From contig JADIMU010000040.1 in the NCBI GenBank assembly GCA_017694495.1, positions 1 to 64,000 of the forward strand: a DNA stretch of 64,000 bases, given 5' to 3'. This document shows, in pieces, positions 27,954 to 36,216 of this stretch. This stretch comes from Candidatus Aphodenecus pullistercoris (GTDB taxonomy: Bacteria; Spirochaetota; Spirochaetia; Sphaerochaetales; Sphaerochaetaceae). The notes below the pieces were generated by a model. It searched no databases, was not told the DNA's origin, and worked only from the letters and a program-made list of their open reading frames with translations. A program made the translations under genes and the position numbers. The stretch's first letter is position 1, and every line of letters starts with the position of its first letter.

Positions 27954-30461
27954 TTGGACGTACAGAACAGCAATCAGACAAACACTGGGGATGACGGACA
28001 GCTGCCGCAGAACCTCCTGGTCCTGCCGCTGAGCGCCAAGCCCCTCTTTCCCGGCCTCTTCGCCCCGCTCTACATCTCGGGAGAGGCCGACATAGCACTG
28101 GTCAACCAGAGCCTCTACCGCGACGGCATCTTCGGTGCCCTGCTCGAGAGGCCTGTGGGCAAGGATGAGCAGAAGAGCACGGATCCCGCCAAGCGCTTCT
28201 ACAGCGTGGGAACGGTGTGCAAGATCCTCAAGACACTCAAGATGCCTGACGGAGGCATGAACATCTTCGTCTCCACTCTGGCCCGCTTCCGCGTCGAGTC
28301 CTTCTTCAGCACAACGAGCTACACGGCCGCAAAGGTAAGCTACCTTGCAGACATCGTCCGCGACAGGGACGGGGCCCGTCTCAAGGCCTGGATCCGCACG
28401 CTGAACGAAGAGTTCACGAAGATGAACGGCAAGGCCCCGATCTTCAGCGACGAGAACCGCCTCAACATGGTCAACATCGAGGATCCGGGACGCTTCGCCG
28501 ACTACGTCGCCTCCATCCTCCCGATCGAGGGAGAGAAGATGCAGAAGATCCTCGAGACCCTCGACGTGAGCAAGAGGATCGAGGAGGTCATCTTCCACAT
28601 CTCGCAGGAGAAGATGATCGCCGACATCCAGGCCGACATCCAGAACACGATCAACAAGCGTCTTGAGAAGAACCAGAGGGACTATTTCCTGCGCGAGGAG
28701 CTCAAGCAGATCCAGAAGCAGCTCGGCCTGGACGGCAAGAACAGCAACATCGTCGACAAGCTGCGCGATCAGCTCAATGCCCTCGGCCTTGAAGGAGAGG
28801 CGAAGGAGGCCGTGGAGGCCGAGTATGCGCGCTTCACCTCGCTCGAGCCCAACTCGGCCGAGTACTCGATCAGCCTGACCTACCTGCAGACCATAGCGGC
28901 CCTGCCCTGGAAGGACGAAGGCTTCCACGACTTCGACCTGAAGAAGGCGCGCCGCGTCCTGGAGCGCGACCACTACGGCATGAAGGAGGTCAAGGAGCGC
29001 ATCCTCGAGTTCCTCGCCGTCAGGAAGCAGAAGAAGGACGAGAAGGGAGCCATCATCTGCCTTGTCGGACCTCCGGGAGTCGGAAAGACGAGCGTCGGCC
29101 GCTCCATCGCCAACGCCCTTGGCAAGAAGTACTACCGCTTCTCGGTCGGCGGCATGAGGGACGAGGCCGAGATCAAGGGCCATAGGAGGACCTACATCGG
29201 CGCCATGCCGGGCAAGATCATCCAGGGCCTGAAGATCGTCAAGACGAAGAGTCCCGTCTTCCTGATCGACGAGATCGACAAGATGGGCCAGAGCTACAAC
29301 GGAGACCCCGCGAGCGCCCTGCTCGAGGCCCTGGACAGCGAGCAGAACAAGGAGTTCCGCGACCGCTATCTGGACATTCCCTTCGACGTCTCCCAGGTCG
29401 TCTTCATCGTCACTGCGAACAGCCTCGAGACCATTCCCGAGCCCTTGCTGGACAGGATGGAGATCATCGAGATGTCGGGCTACACATCGAACGAGAAGCT
29501 CAACATCGCGAAGAAGTACCTTCTGCCCAAGAGCTTCGAGCGCACCGGACTGGCCAAGGGCGACGTGAAATACTCTTCCAAGGTCCTCCTCTCGATCGCG
29601 AACCAGTATGCCCGCGAGGCCGGTGTCAGGAACCTGGAGAAGAGCCTTGACAAGATCAACCGCAAGATCCTCCTACAGAGCATGGAGGCGGACGAGGGTG
29701 AGGAGAAGAAGCCCATCATCGTCGACGACGCGCTCGTCGAGAAGTGTCTGGGCAAGCCCATCTTCCCCACGGACGACGTCGTGCGCGCCGACAAGGTCGG
29801 CACCGCCCTTGGTCTGGCCTGGACGAGCATGGGTGGAGATACCCTCCTGATCGAGGCGGAGAACTATCCCGGCAAGGGAGAGCTGAAGGTCACCGGCCAG
29901 CTTGGCGACGTCATGAAGGAGAGCGTGTCCATCGCCTGGACCTGGCTCAAGCGCACCGCCGAGAGGCGTGGCCTCGAGGGTTCCTGGTTCAGCACGAACG
30001 ACGTGCACCTCCATGTGCCCGAAGGCGCGACGCCGAAGGACGGACCTTCGGCCGGCATCACGCTGACATGCGCGCTCTACTCCCTGCTGACGGGACAGGT
30101 GATCAAGCAGCGTCTCGCCATGACGGGTGAGCTGACGCTCACCGGCAAGGTCATGCCCATCGGAGGCCTGAGGGAGAAGGTTCTGGCAGCGAAGCGCAAC
30201 GGTGTCACCGAGATCCTGATCCCCCAGCGCAACAAGAGGGACCTGGACGAGCTCACGGAAGACGTCAAGGAAGGCGTCGACTTCCACCTCGTAGGTGAGA
30301 TGGACGAGGTCATCCGCCTCGCCTTCCCCGACGACAGGACTGTGCTCATGGACGAGGAGAGCTACCAGAAGAGCCTCAAGGAGAGGGCCGCGAAGGCAGA
30401 GGAAGAGAAGAGCGCGAAGACCGGCCGCCTGGCCGAGGACCTGCGCGCCCTCCTCTCCTGA
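27954..30461 (+). CDS. lon: ATP-dependent protease Lon (TTG start)
   Basis: GPPGVGKTSVGRSIANALGKKYYRFSVGGMRDEAEIKGHRRTYIGAMPGKIIQ; catalytic KDGPSAGITL. Confidence 0.96.
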   Translation: MDVQNSNQTNTGDDGQLPQNLLVLPLSAKPLFPGLFAPLYISGEADIALVNQSLYRDGIFGALLERPVGKDEQKSTDPAKRFYSVGTVCKILKTLKMPDGGMNIFVSTLARFRVESFFSTTSYTAAKVSYLADIVRDRDGARLKAWIRTLNEEFTKMNGKAPIFSDENRLNMVNIEDPGRFADYVASILPIEGEKMQKILETLDVSKRIEEVIFHISQEKMIADIQADIQNTINKRLEKNQRDYFLREELKQIQKQLGLDGKNSNIVDKLRDQLNALGLEGEAKEAVEAEYARFTSLEPNSAEYSISLTYLQTIAALPWKDEGFHDFDLKKARRVLERDHYGMKEVKERILEFLAVRKQKKDEKGAIICLVGPPGVGKTSVGRSIANALGKKYYRFSVGGMRDEAEIKGHRRTYIGAMPGKIIQGLKIVKTKSPVFLIDEIDKMGQSYNGDPASALLEALDSEQNKEFRDRYLDIPFDVSQVVFIVTANSLETIPEPLLDRMEIIEMSGYTSNEKLNIAKKYLLPKSFERTGLAKGDVKYSSKVLLSIANQYAREAGVRNLEKSLDKINRKILLQSMEADEGEEKKPIIVDDALVEKCLGKPIFPTDDVVRADKVGTALGLAWTSMGGDTLLIEAENYPGKGELKVTGQLGDVMKESVSIAWTWLKRTAERRGLEGSWFSTNDVHLHVPEGATPKDGPSAGITLTCALYSLLTGQVIKQRLAMTGELTLTGKVMPIGGLREKVLAAKRNGVTEILIPQRNKRDLDELTEDVKEGVDFHLVGEMDEVIRLAFPDDRTVLMDEESYQKSLKERAAKAEEEKSAKTGRLAEDLRALLS

Positions 30462-30470
30462 GGAGGACTC

Positions 30471-31700
30471 ATGGCAATCGAGCTGCTCGCTCCGGCGGGA
30501 AACTACGAGAAGCTGGAGACCGCCTTCAGCTTCGGCGCCGACGCCGCCTACATGGGTCTGTCCTCCTACTCGATGAGGGCCAAGGCCGACAACTTCACGC
30601 TCGAGGAGCTGGAGAAGGTGCGCGCCCTCAAACAGAGGACGGGCAAGCGTGTCTATTGCACGATGAACATCCTCTTCAGCGAGGACCAGATCCATGAGGT
30701 CGAGGCCCTGCTGCCCTTGTTGAAGGACAGTCCCTTCGACGCCTTCATCATCTCGGACATGGGACTGGTCGATCTGATGAGGCGCCACCTCCCCGACAAA
30801 GACCTCCACCTCTCGACCCAGGCCAGCTGCCTGAACTCCTCTGCCGCGAAGCTCTACCATTCGCTGGGCTTCAAGCGCGTCATCCTGGGCCGCGAGGCCA
30901 CGCTTGACGACATCAGGAGGATCAAGGACGCAGTACCCGAGCTCGAGCTCGAGGCCTTCGTCCATGGAGCGATGTGCATGGCCTACTCCGGACGCTGCCT
31001 GCTCTCCAGCCATCTGGCGGGACGCAGCGGCAACCAGGGAGAGTGCGCCCATACATGCCGCTGGCGCTACCGCCTCTCCTACGCACTCGAAGAGGAGGAG
31101 AGGCCCGGCGTCTACTACCCCATCGAGGAGGATGATGGTTTCACGACGATACTCTCGTCCAAGGACCTTTGCATGATCGACCACCTGGACGAGCTCGTCG
31201 CCTCAGGCCTGAGCTCGCTGAAGATCGAGGGCCGTATGAAGAGCGTGATGTACATCGCCCAGGTCGTCAGGGCCTACCGCAAGGCCTTGGACAAGGATCC
31301 GGACTGGAAGCTGTGGCGCGACGACCTCTTCAACGTCTCACACAGGGAGTTCTCGACAGGCTTCTTCTTCGGCCACGACGCCATCGACGCCAAGGGCATA
31401 GACCACCCGACGAGCTACGGCTACGAGCGCCAGTACCTCTATCTGGGCACTGTGGGCAGACAGCTTGAGGAAGGCTTGTGGGAAGTCGACGTCAGGAACC
31501 AGATAAGGAAGGGCGAGGCGATCGAGTACATTGGACCCGACGTCTACAGGATCGTCGACGAGGACTTCAGCCTCCTCGACGCTGATGGAAACGAAGTCGA
31601 CAAGCTCGACCACGGCAAGGGCGGCTTCATCCGAAGCGACAAGGCCTTGCACGAAGGCTACATCATCCGGGGCGAGAGCGGCATCAAACGCATCAACTGA
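30471..31700 (+). CDS. Peptidase U32 family protein
   Basis: ELLAPAGNYEKLETAFSFGADAAYMG; SGRCLLSSHLAGRSGNQGECAHTCRWRY; SSLKIEGRMKS. Confidence 0.92.
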   Translation: MAIELLAPAGNYEKLETAFSFGADAAYMGLSSYSMRAKADNFTLEELEKVRALKQRTGKRVYCTMNILFSEDQIHEVEALLPLLKDSPFDAFIISDMGLVDLMRRHLPDKDLHLSTQASCLNSSAAKLYHSLGFKRVILGREATLDDIRRIKDAVPELELEAFVHGAMCMAYSGRCLLSSHLAGRSGNQGECAHTCRWRYRLSYALEEEERPGVYYPIEEDDGFTTILSSKDLCMIDHLDELVASGLSSLKIEGRMKSVMYIAQVVRAYRKALDKDPDWKLWRDDLFNVSHREFSTGFFFGHDAIDAKGIDHPTSYGYERQYLYLGTVGRQLEEGLWEVDVRNQIRKGEAIEYIGPDVYRIVDEDFSLLDADGNEVDKLDHGKGGFIRSDKALHEGYIIRGESGIKRIN

Positions 31701-32292
31701 GGATTTCTGGCGGGGCGAGGAAGAGGCCGTCGTGCGTGCAATACACGTACAGCCGCGCCCTCCGCCCTATGGCAGGAATGTAGACCTCGTCCCCACCCTC
31801 CGCGTAGAGGCGGCGGATCAGGAAGCTGTCGTCCCTCAAAAGGCAGATGAAGGCGATGTGGTGCTCCTTGTCCATCGGATGGGAAAGGCGGACCAGATAC
31901 TCGTCGCCGATGCGCTCGATCGCTGGAAGATGGGCCTCGTCCGCAGCCTTGGCCTCGAGGGGTGTGAGGCTGCGCCCACAGCATGAGATTCTGGCCTCGG
32001 CTGATGAGACGACCACATTGCCACAGCTGGGACAGACGTGGATGCGCATGCGGCTGAGCTTCCCATTGTCCTTCTTCGCGACATCCATCCTGCCCTCATG
32101 GAGCGTTGCCAGGTCGATTCCAAGCTCCTGGCTCAGCGCGCTCCACAGCTGGATGTCGGGCGCGCCCATACCGCACTCCCACTTCGAGACGGTCTTTCCA
32201 CAGACTCCAAGCTTTTCGGCAAGTTCCCTCTGGCTGAGCCCCTTCTCCAGCCTCATGCCTCTGATGAGGCGCCCGATGTCGGCATTGTCCAT
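31693..32292 (-). CDS. XRE-type HTH regulator fused to a desulfoferrodoxin/neelaredoxin-like (superoxide reductase fold) domain
   Basis: HTH: IRGMRLEKGLSQRELAEKLGVCGKTVSKWECG. C-terminal part: CPSCGN...CCGRSLTPLE..EAHLPAI...LSHPMDKEHHIAFI...LYVYCTHDGLF, matching SOR ligand positions E-x-H-x-P, HPM..EHxI and C-x-x-HG-like. Confidence 0.8.
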   Translation of the reverse strand: MDNADIGRLIRGMRLEKGLSQRELAEKLGVCGKTVSKWECGMGAPDIQLWSALSQELGIDLATLHEGRMDVAKKDNGKLSRMRIHVCPSCGNVVVSSAEARISCCGRSLTPLEAKAADEAHLPAIERIGDEYLVRLSHPMDKEHHIAFICLLRDDSFLIRRLYAEGGDEVYIPAIGRRARLYVYCTHDGLFLAPPEILS

Positions 32293-32566
32293 TCTCATCC
32301 TCCACAAGGCACCTTAGCCGAAGGCGGCGAAGGAAGACAATCCACGCTCCGTGGAGACTGAATCTCCTGACTGCTTCCCCAAAAGGTTCAAATCGGCCAT
32401 CCCATCAGCGTGTGATTTGGAGGCAAAGCCCCATGTTCCAAGAGGCATGAAGTCAATGATCGTCTTTCCCGCAGCAGCGCCTGGATCCATAGGACTTCAC
32501 ATTACAGGATGATGACAACACCTAAGTGAGTGATCCGGCTTTTCCAAGCGCCCCTTACCTGACAGT

Positions 32567-32788
32567 CTAGAAGATCGTCCGCATCCCCTCAGGCTTGATG
32601 CCGTAGCGCTCGCACATGGCCGCTCTGTCGTCGGCTGAGCGCAAAACTTCAAGACCATGGAAGCGGCCGTCAGCCTTGCTGATGAAACCAAAAGTCTCCT
32701 CACCTGTGCATATGCTCTTCTGGATGGCAGGCTCATAGGCCTCCCTGTCCCATTCGACTGTCTGCACGCGCTTTGAAAAGAACCTCAT
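32567..32788 (-). CDS. Small conserved protein, function unknown
   Basis: 73 codons, MRFFSKRVQTVEWDREAYEPAIQKSICTGEETFGFI; overlaps the upstream gene stop (operonic). Confidence 0.65.
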   Translation of the reverse strand: MRFFSKRVQTVEWDREAYEPAIQKSICTGEETFGFISKADGRFHGLEVLRSADDRAAMCERYGIKPEGMRTIF

Positions 32789-33963
32789 TTCACAACTCCC
32801 AGTTGGACGAGGGTTCCGTCACGCCCAGTGCGGTAGTCCTCGATATGGCGCGGCGTGAAGATGTCGGGCATGAGCGGCCCCTTTTCGCCATTGTCGAACC
32901 ACTTGGTGGAGTACCAGCATGTCAGACCGGTGTCGGGCAAGACGAAGCTGTCAAGTTCGCCGAAATGGCTCACGCTGCCTCCTGTCGGTCGTCCGACGAG
33001 GACGGCGCCAAGCCGCTCACGGAGCGTCAGGGCGTTGAGTATGGCCGACGAGAAGCTGTCCTCGCCGATCAGGACGTAGACCTCAAGCCCACGCTCATCC
33101 TGGATCCTCTCCAGAGCGTCGACGAGGGGATTGATGACGCTGCTGTCACCACCTGCATTGTAGCGCAGGTCGATGATGACCTTCGTAAAGCCTTCCTGCC
33201 TGACAAGCTCCTCCACACGAAGCGCGAAGTCGGCCATGGGCATGGCCGCCCAGTCTACACAACTATGGTAGTTGAGCAGTAAGGCCTCAGGATCGTCGAG
33301 GAGCATCGCACTGTAGGGGTCAGCCGGATTCAGCGTTGGCGGTATGGCTTCCTGGAGGATCTTCCGCTCCATGGCTGCCCACTCGTCGAAGGAGAGGGCC
33401 GGGATGTCGACGAGCCTTCCATCGCTGAGGGCGATCGTGATGTCCTCACCCTCCTCCACCAGAGCGAGTGTCTCATAGAACTCATGGAAGACGAGGTGGT
33501 TGTCCAGGAGGCTCTGCGTCAGATGGACCTCGTTGTCGTGGCTGATCCAGGCGCCAGCCAAGGCAAGGAGCCCATCCAGGTCCAGCCCACAGATCGTATC
33601 GACAATCTGGCCCAGCAGCTCCTCGTAGCCTTCTCCTGTCCAGACTACGGCCAGACCCTCATCGAAGAGGTCGAAGCCGATTGGGAGGAAGTGCATCGAG
33701 GTGAGGACCTGGGCATCGAGCGCCACCTGGGTGTGGGAGTCGTGTGCGATTGCAGCGACCTTCTCCAGCGCATACCAGTACTCGACCTTGCCGTAAGCAC
33801 CGCTTTCGGCCTCGAGGGAGGCGACGAGAGCGTCGGCCTCGTCCTCTGGAACCGTGTTGAAGAAGTCTGGATGCCTAAGCGCAAGCTCATCGTAGAGCGT
33901 TGTGATGTCCCCGGCGAAGAGGAGGCCGGGCAGGAGCATGAGGAGGACGAGTACACGTCTCAC
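32785..33963 (-). CDS. S41-family (tail-specific/CtpA-like) peptidase, exported
   Basis: Signal MRRVLVLLMLLPGLLFAGD; KVIIDLRYNAGGDSSVINPLV; VLIGEDSFSSAILNALTLRERLGAVLVGRPTGG. Confidence 0.8.
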   Translation of the reverse strand: MRRVLVLLMLLPGLLFAGDITTLYDELALRHPDFFNTVPEDEADALVASLEAESGAYGKVEYWYALEKVAAIAHDSHTQVALDAQVLTSMHFLPIGFDLFDEGLAVVWTGEGYEELLGQIVDTICGLDLDGLLALAGAWISHDNEVHLTQSLLDNHLVFHEFYETLALVEEGEDITIALSDGRLVDIPALSFDEWAAMERKILQEAIPPTLNPADPYSAMLLDDPEALLLNYHSCVDWAAMPMADFALRVEELVRQEGFTKVIIDLRYNAGGDSSVINPLVDALERIQDERGLEVYVLIGEDSFSSAILNALTLRERLGAVLVGRPTGGSVSHFGELDSFVLPDTGLTCWYSTKWFDNGEKGPLMPDIFTPRHIEDYRTGRDGTLVQLGVVK

Positions 33964-34940
33964 AGCCGCTTGCCCTTCACCTTCGCCTGCCGTTTCCTCT
34001 TCTTCGCCTCCCCTATGTTCGCCTTGATCAGGGTGCTGTTGTGGCGGTCCGAGATGATGTAGCTGCCGATGATGGCTACCATGAGGCAGGCGAAGGCAAG
34101 CACGAGCCAGGCCCAGGGACTGTCAGTACCGGGGATGTGGATGTTCATGCCGAAGAAGCCTGTGATGAAGGTCGGGAACATCAGGGCAAGCGAGATCAGC
34201 GTCAGGCGCTTCATGATGACGTTCATGTTGTTGCCGATGACGGAGGCGAAGGCGTCCATCGTTCCCGTGAGGATGTCGGAGTAGATGTTCGCCATCGCGA
34301 TGGCCTGCTTGTTGTCCGTGATGACATCGTCCAGGAAGTCCGTCTCGTCCTCGTTGTTCAGCTTGAAGATGGGACTCTTGACCATCTTCTCCAGGAGCAT
34401 CTCGTTGCTCGTCAGGCTCGTCGTGAGGTAGACAAGCGACTTCTGGATTTCCAGAAGCTGGATCAGCTCATAGTTCATGACGCTCTTGTGCAGCTGCTCC
34501 TCGACCAGGTCCTTCTGGCGGTTGATGTACTTGAGGATGCGGATGAAGACCAGTGCGCTGCGGCCAAGGATGGAGATGACGAAGCCCTCCTTCGTGTCGA
34601 CCGGGTACTGGCGGAAGCGGGAGCGCGCGAAGTCCTCCAGGACGACGCTGTCGCCCTGGCATATGGTTATGACCTTGTCCGGATAGAGCACGATGCCAAG
34701 CGGCACGGCGTTGCGTGTGAGCGGATTCTCCTCGTCCTCCTCGTCGCGCGGAATGCGCACGATGAAGGCCAGGTAGTCGTCCTCCTTCTCCATGCGGCTC
34801 TGCTCGTCCTGGTCCAGGATGTCGGCAAGGAGCTCAGAAGAGATCGCATAGTCCTCGCTCAGGACGCTGATGTCGTCGCGGTTGATGTCGCGTGCGTCGA
34901 TCCAGGTATATTTATCGCTTGTATTTCTGATGGTGATCAT
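33960..34940 (-). CDS. corA: CorA-family divalent cation transporter
   Basis: C-terminal TM1 with GFFGMNIHIPG (GMN motif) and second TM; N-terminal CorA-like cytoplasmic domain. Confidence 0.88.
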   Translation of the reverse strand: MITIRNTSDKYTWIDARDINRDDISVLSEDYAISSELLADILDQDEQSRMEKEDDYLAFIVRIPRDEEDEENPLTRNAVPLGIVLYPDKVITICQGDSVVLEDFARSRFRQYPVDTKEGFVISILGRSALVFIRILKYINRQKDLVEEQLHKSVMNYELIQLLEIQKSLVYLTTSLTSNEMLLEKMVKSPIFKLNNEDETDFLDDVITDNKQAIAMANIYSDILTGTMDAFASVIGNNMNVIMKRLTLISLALMFPTFITGFFGMNIHIPGTDSPWAWLVLAFACLMVAIIGSYIISDRHNSTLIKANIGEAKKRKRQAKVKGKRL

Positions 34941-34944
34941 CTCA

Positions 34945-34972
34945 ATCCTCCTGCCACGGCAGAAGGGAGGAT
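34945..34972 (-). promoter_or_regulatory. Hairpin sequestering the corA Shine-Dalgarno
   Basis: Minus strand ATCCTCC-CTTC-TGC-CGTG-GCA-GGAGGAT; the 3' arm GGAGGAT is the corA SD, a few nt before ATG at 34940. Confidence 0.6.
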
Positions 34973-34973
34973 G

Positions 34974-35060
34974 TCACTCCAGTCCGGCCGCGGCGCTGTG
35001 TTCGTTTCCTGAGCAGCTACTGTCAGGGTGAGGGTTGGCGTCGTCACTCTGTCTCGTCAT
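34974..35060 (-). CDS. Putative 28-aa leader peptide upstream of corA
   Basis: ATG...TGA encoding MTRQSDDANPHPDSSCSGNEHSAAAGLE; AGGAGG SD 9 nt upstream; stop codon abuts the SD-sequestering hairpin; downstream of a promoter-like sequence. Not in the supplied ORF track (too short). Confidence 0.5.
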   Translation of the reverse strand: MTRQSDDANPHPDSSCSGNEHSAAAGLE

Positions 35061-35098
35061 TGCCGCGGTCCTCCTGTAAAAGATTGGTTCCAGCTGAC

Positions 35099-35127
35099 CT
35101 TATACCCTTTAAACGGACGAAAGGCAA
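35099..35127 (-). promoter_or_regulatory. Sigma70-like promoter for corA leader
   Basis: Minus strand TTGCCT-17-TATAAG. Confidence 0.55.
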
Positions 35128-35169
35128 GCCGTATGGAGAGGATGAAATGTCATCATCGGTGAAGAAAGC

Positions 35170-36216
35170 TCAGCCGAGCTGAGGGATGGCGAAGGGGTCG
35201 AAGGGATACTCCGACGCCGCCTTGCGCGCCCTCCACATGATCCTGTCGGGAAGTGGACGCTCCTCGCCATCGAGGCCGAAGAGCGTGAGCGCATTGCGGC
35301 TGAAGATGTCCACGAGCCTTTCTGTAGGCACTCCATCGGCCTTGAGGCGGCTGAGGAGCATGAGGCTTCCTGCGAAGCCGGGGATGCCGCTCGCACCCTT
35401 CTCCTTGTCCTCCAGCGTATGGGGAGCGTGGTCGCTCTCGACATAGTCGACAGAGCCGCCGACGAGGCCAGCATAGATCGCATCCCTGTCCTCCATGCTG
35501 CGAAGCGGCGGGTTCATCTTCAGGTAGCGTCCATGCTCTGCGGCATCATCCACAGTCAGGAGACTGTGGTGGGCAGTCGCTCCACAGCTGACTGCAAGAC
35601 CTCTGTCGCGGGCCGCACATACGAGCTCGAGGGCACCCTTCGTCGAGATGTGGCATATGTGGAGGTGTCCAGCGAAGCCCGTCTCCTCCATCAGGCCTAT
35701 CATGTCGCGGACGGACTCGACCTCAGCGGCGGTGGGACGTGCGAGGGAGTGCGTCTCCCAGCGCCCTGCTACGAAGAGCTCAGGCCTGAGGAGAGATTCC
35801 TTCTCGCAATGGACGAGGAGGACGCCCCTGTAGTGCGCCTCCGTCAGAGTCTGGAAGACGAGGCGCTGGCTGTCGATGTCGACGATGCCCATGTTCCCTG
35901 TCGACTGTCCGGCGAAGAGCTTCAGGCCGAGGACGAGGGGGAAGAGCTCGCTGTGGGTGGCCACCGCCTCCCTGATCTGGTCCGGATCCGCAGTAAGGCC
36001 CATGTGGACACTATAGCTGACGCGGTGGCGCTTCGCCGAGGGGGATGCCAGGGCGAGGCGGTCGAGCACGGCGGCCCGGCTCGTCAGGGCCGGAGAGCAG
36101 TTGGGCATGTCCGCCACCCTCCTGATGCCGCACATCGAGGCGACGGCGAGGCCGTGCTCTATCGTCTCCTTGGCGCTCTGGACGCCATCACGCAGATGGA
36201 CGTGGAGGTCTGTCAT
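35170..36216 (-). CDS. pyrC: Dihydroorotase
   Basis: MTDLHVHLRDG; ADMPNCSPALTS; HICHISTKGALELV; ESDHAPHTLEDKEKGASGIPGF. Confidence 0.92.
   Translation of the reverse strand: MTDLHVHLRDGVQSAKETIEHGLAVASMCGIRRVADMPNCSPALTSRAAVLDRLALASPSAKRHRVSYSVHMGLTADPDQIREAVATHSELFPLVLGLKLFAGQSTGNMGIVDIDSQRLVFQTLTEAHYRGVLLVHCEKESLLRPELFVAGRWETHSLARPTAAEVESVRDMIGLMEETGFAGHLHICHISTKGALELVCAARDRGLAVSCGATAHHSLLTVDDAAEHGRYLKMNPPLRSMEDRDAIYAGLVGGSVDYVESDHAPHTLEDKEKGASGIPGFAGSLMLLSRLKADGVPTERLVDIFSRNALTLFGLDGEERPLPDRIMWRARKAASEYPFDPFAIPQLG

Noticed and set aside
32335-32365. GACAATCCACGCTCCGTGGAGACTGAATC, resembling part of a type I-C CRISPR repeat
   Set aside because: Single copy, no spaced repeats and no cas genes; more likely a small palindrome in an intergenic region.
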